Positions 51,223 through 63,361 of a stretch of DNA of 64,000 bases are shown here, piece by piece (the first letter of the stretch is position 1; each line of letters begins with the position of its first letter). Where the stretch lies: positions 54,907,447 to 54,971,446 of the forward strand of contig CM060191.1 of assembly GCA_030549335.1 (NCBI GenBank). Direction: 5' to 3'. The translations under genes were made by a program, and so were the position numbers. Below the pieces are notes generated by a model. The model was not told where the DNA came from and made no database searches. It was given only the letters and a program-made list of their open reading frames with translations. The stretch comes from Pontederia crassipes. Lineage: Eukaryota > Streptophyta > Magnoliopsida > Commelinales > Pontederiaceae.

Positions 51223-52639
51223 CACTATAAGAAAATTGGGATTTTCCGACGAAAAGAAATCCGTCGCAAATTGCGACAGATTTTACGATGGATAAGAATC
51301 CGTCGGAATTTCTGATAGTTACAACCATCGGAAATAAAAATAATAAATTATAAAATCTATTATATTATTATTTTATATTTCGACGGTTAGGAATGTCAAA
51401 AGTTCCGACAGATACGTATCTGCCAAAACTTTCGACGGTCCTAACCGTCGGTAAGTGGAAAAATAATATAATATAAGTAGTATTTTATTAATATAATTAG
51501 CGACAGTTCAGCTGGATCGTCGGTAACTTAAAAAAAATTAAATATTATATAATGTAAGTAGTATTTTATTATTATAATTATCGATAGTTCAGACCGTTAG
51601 AAGTTTCGATGGTCTGGACCGTCAATAACTTTAAAAATAAATTAAAATTATATAATATATAATATAAGTAGTATTTTATTATTATAATTAAGACAGTTAA
51701 GACCGTCGAAAGTTTCGACGGTCTGGACCATGGGTAATTGAAAAAATAATTAAATATATAATCATATATATATATCATAATATATATACATCTATTATTA
51801 ATATTTTTTTAATTTTCGACGGTCATGGTCATCGGTAATTAAAAAATAACTCTCCCACTGCCTCTTTTTTCATTTTCCCGCTTTCCCCTATATCACCTTC
51901 TCCCTCTTTCCTCTCTCTACTTCTTTCCCTCTCCTATCTTGCTGGCGTGACAACCTCCTGGATGATGACCCGTCGGCGACCCTCTCCCTCTCTCTCTCTA
52001 GCTCGATCTTCGGCTCCGTCTCCACCTCCGGCTAGATATCCCTCTCCGTTCGGGCGGCCGGATCGGCCGCTGGCGACTTAATATAGCCGTAGGGTGGGGC
52101 AAATCGATCGGATCTAGTCGTTAGGGGCCGGATCTGACCGCTGGCGACCGGATCTAGCCACTGGCGGCCGGATCTGTCGTTGGCAGCCGGATCTGGCCGC
52201 GGCACCAGGTGGCCAATCCGTTTGCCCGCGGCACCAGGTGGCCGGCTAGATCGACCGCCTGGCGGCGGGCAAATTTATTTTATATTATAAAAATTTGTTG
52301 CCACGGTTGTGGCTGTCAGAACTTTTCGACAGTGGCGATCGCCGGAATGTTTCAACGGTTGTGGCCGCCTGAAAGTTTCGAGCGGTTGCAGCCGTCGGAA
52401 CATTTTGACGGTTGCGGCCGCAGGAATTTTTTGACAGTTACGACCATCGAAATTTTGCGACGGTTACAACCATCGAACTTTCAATGGATTCTTTTGAACC
52501 GTTGAAAATCATTTTGCGATGTCCTATTTTTTGACAGAACCCTTCCGTCGGTATACCCATCGGAAATGGTCGTTTCCGACGGTTTCTCTCGATTTTTCGA
52601 CGGACGAGACTATCGAAAAAATCCATTTTTCTTGTAGTG
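51223..52639. mobile_element. Small non-autonomous CACTA element nested in the larger one
   Basis: Left CACTATAAGAAAATTGGGAT and right inverted CACTACAAGAAAAATGG. Between them are many CCGTCGG / TCGACGGT words, an AT-rich part, a C/T-rich tract (51,850-52,020) and GC-rich CGGATC-GGCCGC repeats (52,040-52,270), the same plan as 60,962-62,619 and 41,555-46,019. The adjacent triplets CTA and CAA match at two of three positions. No coding sequence is recognised. Confidence 0.8.
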
Positions 52640-53164
52640 CAAGAATCCAAATGTTTTTTCTGTTCTTTGCTGATCACCGACGGGCTGAAGACTCGGTCCA
52701 GATTGTGGAATCATCAATCATGTCAGGAGGCACAGGACGACTTTTAGGAAATGAAACTTGATCCCTGGGTTCTTTTCTTCTCCTCTCCATATCAAGAAAA
52801 CATCACAAGAACAAATTATTCACACAAAGTGGTTCAAGTGGCCGGGTTAATCAAGTCGAAAGCTTTTAGTGAGCACAACATATCTTCCGCTAGATGCTAA
52901 AATCTATAAGCAGTAATGCATAACAAGATTTAGTTACATATTAAAGCTGACACTTTTCTGGTGTGTGGTTGTGCCCACTGATTCAGCTGGAACCGTGCAC
53001 CTCTATGTCTGTTTGCATGTTGCAAGGTGACTCATAATAAAGCTTATACATCATAGACAAGAAGATAGCAATGAACATCAAAATAATGTACATGAACATC
53101 ACAGGCTTGATCATTACTTCAAAGCTAAATGACAATTAATGATGGAAATGAACATCAAAATTAT

Positions 53165-53255
53165 GTATATGAGGTTACATCGCGCCTAAGAAGTTACATT
53201 TCACCTAAGAAGTTACATTGCGCCTAAGAAGTTAAAGAAGTTACATTGCACCTAA
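53165..53255. repeat. Minisatellite, unit about 19 bp
   Basis: GTTACATTGCGCCTAAGAA-type unit repeated about four times with variation. Confidence 0.85.
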
Positions 53256-54949
53256 CTATCAATATTTCAAATCCAACTATCAAATTACTTCAAAGTATAC
53301 AAAATGATGGCAATGAATACCAATGCTATCATCTTCCTAAACAAATGATCATATTTCACTTTGAGTTCTTCAATCTCCAACTCCAATATTTGGATCCTTT
53401 TCGGCATCAGCTTCATTTTTTAGTGCATCCTTATTCCTCAATAATCCGTTGATGATGTGAATGCTAGGTTCTTCTATTGGTGGATCCATCCAATGGAAAA
53501 AGCGACATGCCTTGGTAACCTTAAATGTAAAAAGGTTGTTAGTTTTTAAAACTGCTAATAAACACTAGTGATTATACCCCCAAAAAGCGACAGTCATAAA
53601 ATCTTCTTCCCGGATTAGCTTCAGTTCACGAAGTCCTTACGATGGCTTCTTCCCCACACATGCACCTCGGCGCTGCGACAAAAATGATGTTCGACATTTC
53701 ACCTAATAGAAATTTTGAAGGACCAATAATTAACACCACATTAGTTGCACCATATTAAGAATTTCTAAAGAATCTCATAAGAGAATTTTTTGTGTCATGC
53801 ATGTATATGTTGCCTAAATGTTACTAGTAATTCTCCTATATCGTGCAAGAAGATATAGGGCAACTTGACCTTACATAATTACTAGCAATGGAGTGACCTT
53901 ACATAACATCCAGCTTTGAACCATCATGAATAGGGCAATGGACTGACATCATCCAGCAAATTCCTAAAAAAAGTCAATCTTCTGCGAAATCAACCGTAAA
54001 AAAGATAATGTAAACGAAGAAAAGGACCTTAGAATGAAGTTGAGTGGGGCAAATGATCTTCGTCCTCTTCCCCCAAACGAAGAAAAGGAACGCGTCACCT
54101 AGGGATTTTTCCTTCATCACGTAGGAACGTCTTCGTCTTCGTCGAGCAAATCAAACGTCGAACGGGGTCGGACTGCGAGCGTCCTCGACTGAGCATCCTA
54201 GGGATTTTTCCAAATCAAATGTCGTCACCTAGGGATTTTTCCTTCATCGTGCAGAGATGATGGAATTTTTCCTTCGTCGTGCAGAGATCTTTGTCTTCAT
54301 CGACGTAGGCGCAAATTTGTGCAAGGATCCAATGATGGGCGATTCTGCGATCGTCGATCTGAACACAGAGGACAGAGATTGCTCCGCATCTGTGCATGGA
54401 GAGAGGGGTGCGACATAGGCGCATATTATATGTATGTATTTGTGTTTATCTACATCAATACATCTATAATTACTATATATATATTTGTAGAGAAAAATTC
54501 ATGTGTAAACCCATAAAGGATTTACACGTATAGTCCAACCGTTGGATTGAAATCCGATGGTGGATCTTAATATAGAAAGTTAAGGTAACTTTAGTCGTTT
54601 GATGTCATGATGACATCATCAAATAATTTAAATGAATATCAACCATTAAATATTAATCCAACCATGAATCTACACATGTAAATCCTTTTTAGGTTTACAC
54701 CTCCATATATCCCATATTTGTATCTATGTACATATATGTGCATTTGTATTTATGTGTGTTTAGAAATACATATATAGGTAACATATATAATATAGGCAAC
54801 GTATATATATTTACGAGTACATATATAGCTAACATATATACATTTAGGAATATTTAATCTATTTATTCATTAAACTATAGTATAGTAAACATATACAATT
54901 ATACAAATTAATATTACCTATTTAAATACAATCAATATAGGTATATATA

Positions 54950-55010
54950 TATATACACACACACAAACATATATATATGTGTGTGTGTATGTGTGTGTGT
55001 GTGTGTGTGA
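54950..55010. repeat. TA/CA/TG compound microsatellite
   Basis: TA units, ACACACACAC, TA units, then a TG run of about 15 units. Confidence 0.9.
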
Positions 55011-55435
55011 ATTTTATTTAAATGTGTATGCATGTGTTCTTCTAATGCATTTGCACGACAAAAATAGCGTCACCTACGCCACACTATAGCGGCACATGAT
55101 TCTAATGCCAATATCGCCTCTTTAACTATCGTCTACATAGCGTCTCATGACAGTGACACTAACTTAGCGTTATGTTTTGTCGAGGCCAACACAGCGCTCG
55201 CTACCGCAAATTTCTTATTTTTGGCACGTGATAATAGTAACTTTGTAACATCACGATGTCACCACTTTTAGCGCCAACATAGCGTAATGCCAATGTGACG
55301 TTAAATAGAGGCTATTGAGAGGCACTTGACGTCTCGACCCAATGATGTCACTATTTAGATGCTATTGACATCATATTAACGTCGCAGGATTTGAGATGCT
55401 AATATGGGTTGCTATTTAACATATTTCATGTAGTG

Positions 55436-56649
55436 CTTCTTCAATTCAAATTCTATCTCCTTTCCAACTTCTTTTATCCTTTTATTTAAAAGGGATTTTA
55501 GAAATAAAATAAATAAACAAATATCTATTTCATCTATTTATTTAAAATTCAAGAATTCTGGGTTGGTATAGTTTAATGAGGAAAATCTTCTATTCGATCA
55601 TGCGTCGCAAAGTATATTAAATATCAAATTATGTACAAATAAAATATACGGTAAGGTCATCCTAACATCATAATCATAATATATTTATGAGAAAATATAT
55701 TTTATATTTATGAAAATATTTATAGTATACTATGTGTATTTATAGAAAATGCACAATATACACTAATTATTTTGATTCTTTCTATGACAAATCGAATGAG
55801 TTAATTAATTCCTAAAAAAGAATTAGCTATATATATCTTACGCTAATTTTTTAAAAAGGAAACATATGCATTAATAATTTTGATTCCATTCTATGACAAA
55901 TCGGATTAGTTACTGAAGTTCATATCATTACATTGTTAACCTTGATGATAATATTATCTCAGTTCACAAGATCGAAGCATAGAAATATATTTCCCAAAAA
56001 GTTTTATTATCAACCACGGATAGCATATTTTATGGGATTAAGCAGTCGATCTGCACTTTCCGGGGAAAGAAAAATGGTATGCAGTACAGAAATGTTGCAT
56101 TTAGACTCTGTTTAGTAGAATTAATGATTTAACAGTTTGATTAGAGAATAGTGATTTGATTACATGATAGCGATTAACTATTAACGGATAGCGATTTGTT
56201 TATAAATTTGATAAAAATTATTTGGTAAATATAATTGTTGAACTAGTGTATACTTGTATAATGATAAAAATAAACATAAGAATATAATTTAGATTTATTC
56301 TTATAAGCATCATATCCATTTTAAAATTTTTTACTTTGATTAAATTTTTTAATACAAATTATTGATTATTTTCATATATAATTTTTATTTTAAGTAAGAT
56401 TAAAGATCTGATATATTGAATAAAAAATAATATATGATGTTTAAAAAATTAAACAAAGTTTTATATTAATACAAATGAGGGTATAATAGGAATAAATACA
56501 AAATCGCTATACTATACTCTTTATAAGCTTGTAGGAGTAGCTTATAATATTTTATTTTATAACCTCTAAACGCTACTTAAAAAATATTTATCAAACAATT
56601 ATAGTAAGGTTTTAACTCAATGAAAATGTTAATCACTACTTAATACTCT
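55436..56649. other. Intergenic AT-rich spacer
   Basis: The first part is probably the continuation of the gypsy sequence cut at 46,907. No gene is recognised. Confidence 0.4.
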
Positions 56650-57080
56650 CACTACAAGAAAATCGCGATTTTTCGACGGGTAATTTCCGACGGTTCGAAA
56701 TCCATCGTAATTTGCGACGGATTTTTCGACGGTTTCATTTTCAATGAATTTTTCGACGGTTATGACCGTCGGAAATAATTTATATTATTATTTAATTTTT
56801 TGACGATTAGGAACGTCGATATTTCCGACGGATATCTATACGTCGCAATTTCCGATGGTCATGACCGTCGGAAATGAAAAATAAATTATGTAATTTGTTA
56901 TATTATTATTTAATTTTCCGACGGATTTTCCGACGGTTACCACCGTCGGAAATGAAAAAAAAATAAATTATGTATTTTTTTAATTTTTTGACGATTAGAA
57001 ACGTCGATATTTCCGACGGATTTTCATCTGTCACACAATCCTTTTTCGACGGTCGTAACCGTCGATAAATGTATAATAAT
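56650..57080. mobile_element. Lone CACTA end
   Basis: Starts CACTACAAGAAAATCGCGAT and continues with TTTCGACGGGTAATTTCC, GACGGTTCGAAAT, then further ACGGTTATGACCGTCGG-type inverted words. The terminal 60 bases are almost the same as the inverted right end of 60,962-62,619. No matching terminus is found nearby; sequence similarity fades at about 57,080. It is a truncated element, about 470 bases from the 3' end of the ZIP gene. Confidence 0.75.
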
Positions 57081-57544
57081 ATTTTTATGCTTGCTATAAT
57101 TTCATTGCACCAAAACCCTTTTTACCGGTGCTGGAAAGTGGAAACATATACGACTTAGGTGAGAAAAATATCGATTATAATAACCAATTTTGGTATTTAA
57201 TTGTATGTCTAATTTAATACTTATGGCTGGTAGCTGTATGATAAAAGAACAGCGTTTTAGCGGATCCAAAACGAATAAATAAATGGAAGAGGCTTTTGTT
57301 CACGCCAAGAAGGGATGGGGGGAAGGGAAGGGTAGGCAACATAAACTCAACATGGATCTTATTACCTAGCTACATGTTCAAGAACAAAGTAACCTTGGAA
57401 CATGAACATACAGAGGAAAAGAATGATGAACCAAAAATCCCTAATGCACCTTCGTTTTGCTCTAGTTTACAAGTGCAGTGGCCTGTGCATTGCGTATACA
57501 AGATCATGCTTGCATTGCGATCGCATTAGTTTTGCCTGAGTTTC
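57081..57544. other. 3' flank of the ZIP gene
   Basis: No separate gene; probably includes the ZIP 3' UTR on the minus strand. Confidence 0.4.
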
Positions 57545-59390
57545 TTAAGCCCATATGGCCATAACAGACATGCCTCCTGCACCAAGGAGCACACAAAGGA
57601 AACACACCAATTGAAGCTTGACGTTGCTCTGAAGCTTGGGCCCCATGAACTCCGCCGCAAGCAGATCCACCAAGGCCATGTAGTTGAGGAGCCCCGCCGA
57701 CACACCGTTAAGTATTCCAACGACGATGAGAGCCGTCGGACTATTCTGTTTGTACACCTTCGACAATCCAATACCGAGCACTATGCCTAATGGCGTTGTG
57801 GTGGCGAAGAAGAAGGACAAGATGGCTTTCATGTTGAACTTGTATTCTGCCTGTAAGCATTCAAACAGGTCGCCATTGATTTCATGTGATCACTTAATCC
57901 AAAAGAAGAAAGGAAACATATATAGATATAGATATGATCAGGACAAGAATGACGCTGGAGGTAAACAAGAAAACATTGAAACATAAAAGAGAAAATAATA
58001 GAGTTTAGCAGGGCAAGATTAATAGACGTACCTGAAGAATGCAGCCACCGAGTCCCATGCCTTCGAAGAGCTGGTGGAAGGAAATGGCAACGACCAAAGG
58101 CTTTATGGTGCAGGGGCTTTGGGAGGCCCCCATTGCCAAGCCGATGATGACCGAATGAACTATGATGCCCATTTCTAAAACCTGCAATCAACACTTCTTG
58201 AAATTAGATCGTAATAAATGCACGATCATTTGTCCTCGCCGTTGCAGAACTAATGAACTGTATTCAAATAGCACTTGCATTGTTATAGCACAATAGAACA
58301 TATCTGTGTTGCTATGATCTCCGTGCAATTATATATGGAATCCGATAGAAATATCACACCAGAAGAAGAAAAAAATCCTTAGTAAAAGCCTAGAAAGATA
58401 GTAAAAGAGAAGATATATCTATACTAGTCTTATATATGCCTTCTTTAACTCTAACATTGAGAAGAAAAAAAACATGATACAAATCCCACTTAAGTTCCCT
58501 GCATGTCATGCAACACCTGTTAGATTCATTTTCTGATATGTTGGATCCGATCACGTCCAAATTGCTTAAAGTTTAGAATTGCTATTTATTTTCCTGTTCT
58601 TTTTTTTTCTCTCTCTCACTCTCTAAAACAGTACGCCATGAAAATAACCATTGGTTATTGATGACCTGGCACTTAATTATTACACCCAAATTTTAGTGCT
58701 AACCTGTGCGATGACGCGATTCCTTTGGATTGTGAGCTTTCTCCTCACGCCGGGATCCTGGCTAAGTTGCGGTGAGCCGAAATGGCCATGGCCGTGGCCG
58801 TGGCCGTGGCCGTGATCAATCGCGACGGACACCATTTCGCTCGTCTGGCTCTTGTGGTCCATAACTGCCGCGGAAGCCATGGCTGCCTGGTTCTTCTTGT
58901 TATAGAAGCCCATCATCAGGGAATCCACCAGCAGCGTGAAGGCGGCGGCCAGCATGGCCGCGAAGGTGGTGAAGGGGAACATGTGCCACGGCTTCTTCGG
59001 CAGGCACGGAGACCGGAGATCGTCGAACGAGTCCGGCAGCACGTGCATGTACCCCGTGGCGAGGATGACCCCCGAGGCGAAGGACTTGACGACGGAGAAT
59101 AGATCGCTGTCGGGGTGCAGCGCGGGGAGGGAGCGCGAGAGCAGGGGGAGGCAGACGCCGACCATGCTGGCCGCGAGGATGACGAAGATGGCGATGATCT
59201 TGAGGCGCATCGCCTCTTTCTTGTTGTAGCACGCGCCGAAGGGCTCGGCTTCGCACTCCAGCGACAGGGTGGGCGAGGAGGAGGAGGCCTCAGTCCCATT
59301 GGCCGCAACGGCGGCGGAGGTGGAGGCCGACAGGAGGAAAAGGAGTGACGACATGATCACCATGAGAAAGAAGGTGGTGAATGACGCCAT
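57545..59390 (-). CDS. ZIP-family zinc/iron transporter
   Basis: Three exons join in frame (58,704-59,390; 58,032-58,181; 57,545-57,850) for 380 residues. ZIP proteins move Zn, Fe or related divalent metals into the cytosol across the plasma membrane or from organelles. Visible: signal peptide (1 to about 29), eight membrane spans (about 62-83, 98-118, 140-162, 232-252, 257-279, 283-305, 317-337, 358-379), a His-rich cytosolic loop [11 protein letters not shown] (193-203) between spans 3 and 4, the span 4 signature [10 protein letters not shown] with His238, and span 5 FHQLFEGMG with His265 and Glu269. The residues forming the metal path are present. Splice sites: CGCACAG|GTTAGC, TTGCAG|GTTTTA, CTTCAG|GTACGT, TTACAG|GCAGAA. 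Exon 1 is strongly GC-rich. It resembles the ZIP1/ZIP2-type plant members; substrate is not shown by sequence. Confidence 0.95.
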
Positions 59391-59481
59391 GACAGTGACG
59401 AGTCCTCACACAAAAAACTTTGGGAACTCCTCGTCCCGGCGGTTTTGGTACAAGTGACTACGTAGCGGAGGCATCGAGGTG

Positions 59482-59489
59482 TACTTATA
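59482..59489 (-). promoter_or_regulatory. TATA box of the ZIP gene
   Basis: TATAAGTA on the minus strand, 92 bases upstream of the start codon. No zinc-deficiency element of the RTGTCGACAY type was seen in the nearby upstream DNA by eye. Confidence 0.5.
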
Positions 59490-60399
59490 CACATCATCCT
59501 CAAATGCCCATGCGTCCTGATTCCTTAAAAAGGAAACAGTAGAGGAAAAGGCGTGGAATTCCGGAAAAAGACATGGAGATGCGACGAGTCACACAGCGTC
59601 CGGCGATGGTAAAATGGAAGAGAGAGCGGGGGCAACTCGGGGACACAGAGGTTTGGGCGTGTGTCTGGAGTCGGGGCGCGCAAGTCGGAGCTCCACGGGC
59701 GCGTGCCGTACAGGGTGGACGTCGTGATCATAGATCGCGCACACGTGCGCGCGTCTGGTCTGCTGGCGGCTCTCCGTAAGGGGCATGGAGTGAAGCGCGC
59801 TTTGCTTGCCGTTATATTGGGATTTTTTTTCCATTTTATTTGCCACAACAGAATTTAAGAAGGTATTTATTTCCTCTGCCTTTAATTACAATAAATGCTG
59901 TCATTAATAAATTACAACTACATATGTAAGAAAGATCTATATATGTAAAAAAGAGAAATTATTTTGCTTATATGCCAGTTGTAAAAAAAAGGAAAAGATA
60001 AAGTCAAATAGAAACGACCAACTAAAGATAAGATCAGAATGTCAATTCAAATTTCAGAAATCAAGGGATCTAGAAACTGTAGGCTTTAATGCATGGAATC
60101 AAATGATTAAGGAGTAATCCCTCCTCTGATTCGCCCATTATCAAAAAAACAAAAAACCATCCCTCTTCCCCCATCGTGACTGCTACACACACGCGCCCTG
60201 TTACGTCTCCTCACAGCATTGCACTTTCATCGATTCTGCAAGAGAGGATCGACCTGTAAGAGGGGGAGCTGGAATCGGACAGCAGGGAGGGTGCGATATC
60301 TGAGTTAAGGAGCGAACGATGTTAAACAACAAAAAAGAGGTGGATAAACCTGAAATCCTTCTGCATAACTTAAATAGAATTAGGGCAGAATTATGGCTG
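59490..60399. other. Upstream region of the ZIP gene and spacer
   Basis: 59,560-59,800 is GC-rich and holds several short open frames on both strands without recognisable domains. The rest is AT-rich. Confidence 0.4.
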
Positions 60400-63172
60400 T
60401 GATTATCCTGAAATGTGATCCGGCCGATCGAGACCCATCGAGAGGATCCAGAGACATCGGTCGACCGATCCAGAGACATCGGTCGACCGATACTAATTAA
60501 TTGATCGACCGATTAGAAAGAACCGGTCGACCGAACCTTAAGCCAGATTTCATTTTGCGTGCTATTTGATCTAGATCTTGTTCATGATCACTATCTGTCA
60601 TTCCCTGCTAATTGATTTGTTGTATGACTGAACCTTATACCTTGTTAATGATCTGTCTTTCCTATGATCCAATCTTTCTTATAGAATGAAAGAACGATAA
60701 ATTGATAAAGAGACTAATACTGAAAGATGAAAATGGGTGGCCAACCCATGCCAAGTGCGTATAGTGAAGGATCGCTCTCTTAGCCATGGCTTGATCACCT
60801 ATTGGCTGCACAAGGCTGTATTATTTGTTCAGCATAAAACCTCAAACATTAAGCCACCTAAAGTCACATAAGCTAAGAAAACGTTCAAAGATAAAGAAAA
60901 TGCAAGAATGACATGAGTGTGATGGTAATTGAAGCATGATTATTAATTCAGTATGATAATTCACTACTAGAAAAACGTTGATTATCGACGGTCCGGACCG
61001 TCGGTAATCAGCTCAAAAATCGTCGGTAACGCAATTACCGACAGTTTTACAGTCGGAACTGATATGTTGGAAAAACGCTCGTCGCAAACCGATTTGTGAT
61101 GGTCGAAAAAACATTCGTCGAAAAGATCAACGGTCAGAACCGTCGAAAAAAGTCCCGACGGTTCGGCGGTTCGAACCGTCGAAAGTTTTCGATGGGTGCA
61201 ACCGCCGGAAAAGGCCGACGGTATGAACTGTCGAAACTTTCGACGGTCGCAACTATCGAAACTTTTGACATTCGTCACAACCATCGATCTTTCGACGGTC
61301 GCAACTGTCGCAAAGATTTTTTAAATATAAAAAAAATTAGCGACCGGATCGAGCCGCGGCCAGCTCCGGCCGCCGCCAAATCCGGCCGCTAGTCGGCGGT
61401 CGATCCGGCCGCTAGTCGGCGGATCCGGCCGCTGGGGGATCGGATCCTGCCGCCAGTGCCGAATCCGGGCCGCTTGGGGGTCGGATCCGGCCGCCAGTGC
61501 ACTATCCGGGTAGTCGGCGCCGGATCCGGGCCGTTGGGGGTCAGATCCGGGCCATCGGCCCCCGATCCGGTCTGCTGGGGCCGGATCCGGCTGTTGGGGG
61601 TTGGATCTTGCCACTGGAGGCCGGATCCGATCGTCCGGCGGTCGATCCTGCCGCGAGAGGTCGGATCTGCCGCCAGACGGTCGGATCCAAACACCCGGCG
61701 GCCGATCCGACCACTGGAGGCCGGATCCGGCGGCAGGCGGCGAGATCCGGCCGAAGAGAGGGAGATGCCAGCACGGGAGATTGTCGCCGGTGCGAGAGAG
61801 GATCGCCGGTGCGGGAGAGGGTCATCGGCGTGGGAGGGTCGCCGGCGCAGCCGGGAGAGGGAGAGGGAGAAGGGGAGAGAGAGAGGAGAGGAGGAGGAGG
61901 AATTATATATAAGGGGAAAAGATGAGAGAAAGCGGGAAAAGGAAAAAAAAGCGGGATAACAAAATTTTAATTACCGACGGCTCCAATCATCGAAAATATA
62001 AATATTAACTATTTTTAAAATTTCGACAGTTGTGACCATCGAAAATATATTTAGTTATATATAATGTTTATATTTTATTTTACCGACGGTCGAAACCGTC
62101 AGTAATTGCGACGGTTTGGGCCGTCGCTAGTTATATTAATAAAATACTCCTCATATGATATTATTATACATTTACCGACGGTTACGACCGTCGGAAATTG
62201 CGGCGGATTTTGCGACGGATGGATATCCGTCGGAAATATCGACGTTCCTAATCGTCAAAAAATTAAATAATAATATAAAAAATACATAATTTAGTTTTTT
62301 CACTTCCGACGGTCGTAACCGTCAGAAAATCTATCGGAAATATTAAATAATAATATAACAAATTACATAATTTATTTTTTCATTTTCGACGGTCGTGACC
62401 GTCGAAAAATCCGTCAGAAATTGCGACGGATGGATGTCCGTCGGAAATATCGACGTTCCTAATAGTAAAAAAATTAAATAATAATATAAATCATTTTCGA
62501 TGGTCATGACCGTCGAAAAATCGATCGGAAATGAAATCGCCGAAAAATCCGTCGCAAATTGCGACATATTTCGAACGGTCGGAAATTGCCCGTCGGAAAA
62601 TCGCGATTTTCTTGTAGTGATTGTATCTTTCCATGATTATTAGATTGTTATATGATCTCTGCCTTATTTTATACATTGATATCTATCATCGAATAATCTA
62701 TGCTCTCAATCTGATTTGATTTAAGTGAGTGCTAATTCTGACTAATTCTATTTATTCGTTATGCATTGAGTACTATATTGATTCTTTACTAGGTTGTATA
62801 GCTTAAGGGAGGATCTTCTCCCCTGTGTTGATTTTCACAGGACCAGGTCAATGATGGTGTTGAGATCGTGTGCCGCGACGAGCTCAGGTGATAATAAAGC
62901 ACATGAACCAGAAAGGGCCTAATTATTATTTTCTTTCCTTATGCATTCTTAGACTTTGATATAATTCAACTTTCATAGTTATTCTGGAGACTTTGCAGTA
63001 CTTTGAGACTTCCGTCATTATAACATCTCTATTTTTCTCTTTTAGCTCTATTGGTGACATGTCATTATTTTAATGGAAATTTGGTCAAGTTTTTTTGTCA
63101 AAATTATAGTTTTTCGTAGCGCCTTCAGAGAGATCATCGCCACATGGTGTTGGTCGATTTGGGGGTGTTACA
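60400..63172 (+). mobile_element. Gypsy 5' LTR with nested CACTA (left end uncertain)
   Basis: The right end GGGGGTGTTACA is followed by a primer site and gag. The CACTA at 60,962-62,619 splits it. A cluster of CGGTCGACCGAT-type palindromes lies at 60,417-60,535, as in other LTRs of the window. The left limit could not be fixed and 60,400 is only where LTR-like content becomes visible. Confidence 0.5.
60962..62619. mobile_element. Complete non-autonomous CACTA element with TSD ATT
   Basis: Left CACTACTAGAAAAACG and right inverted CACTACAAGAAAATCG. A perfect 3-base target duplication ATT flanks it (60,959-60,961 and 62,620-62,622). 1,658 bases. Subterminal zones hold dozens of CGACGGT / ACCGTCG words. 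The core is a GC-rich degenerate array around CCGGATCCGGCCG (61,340-61,750), followed by a purine-rich tract and TATATAAGGGG at about 61,906. The open frames across the core are by-products of the GC repeats. No transposase. Confidence 0.9.
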
Positions 63173-63176
63173 TTTA

Positions 63177-63189
63177 TAGTATCAGAGCC
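63177..63189 (+). other. Gypsy primer binding site
   Basis: TAGTATCAGAGCC, matching the initiator tRNA-Met site with one change, five bases after the LTR end. Confidence 0.85.
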
Positions 63190-63361
63190 GCTGTTTGAAC
63201 TCTTTTGATGTCTTATTGTATAGTATGGTATAAGAGAAGTTCATGTGCTATCGTTGAGGTGTCGCCACACTCTCCATCGAAAAAGGAATATAAGTCAAGT
63301 TTATGTTTTTCTTATAGTATGGGTTTTTAATGTACTATTCTTTTATGATTAAATGATAAAG

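Larger units (their letters stand above)
46907..55435. mobile_element. Large CACTA-type element carrying a FAR1-related pseudogene
   Basis: Left end CACTACAAGAAATCTGG and right end inverted CACTACATGAAATATG. The first and last 500 bases are full of related words (GATGCTAA, TAGCGTC, GCGCTA in both orientations), typical of CACTA subterminal repeats. The neighbouring triplets CTC and CTT match at two of three positions. 8.5 kb, or about 7.1 kb without the nested element at 51,223. No CACTA transposase is recognised; the one recognisable gene inside is a broken FAR1-related sequence. A 141-base duplication (47,980-48,240) and a 19-base minisatellite (53,165-53,255) are also inside. It sits in gypsy gag. 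Confidence 0.72.

Noticed and set aside
58782..59348. Several frames of 60-130 codons on both strands over ZIP exon 1
   Set aside because: They are shadows of the GC-rich ZIP exon in other frames.
61321..61959. Several overlapping frames of 90-167 codons on both strands
   Set aside because: They are translations of the degenerate CCGGATCCGGCCG array in a CACTA core. Similar low-complexity frames occur at 42,192-42,645 for the same reason.
56650..62619. One large CACTA element that captured the whole ZIP gene
   Set aside because: The right end at 62,619 pairs with the left end at 60,962 through a perfect ATT target duplication. The triplet before 56,650 is TCT and does not match ATT. The ZIP gene also has its own introns and promoter signals. 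Kept only as a possible macro-transposon.
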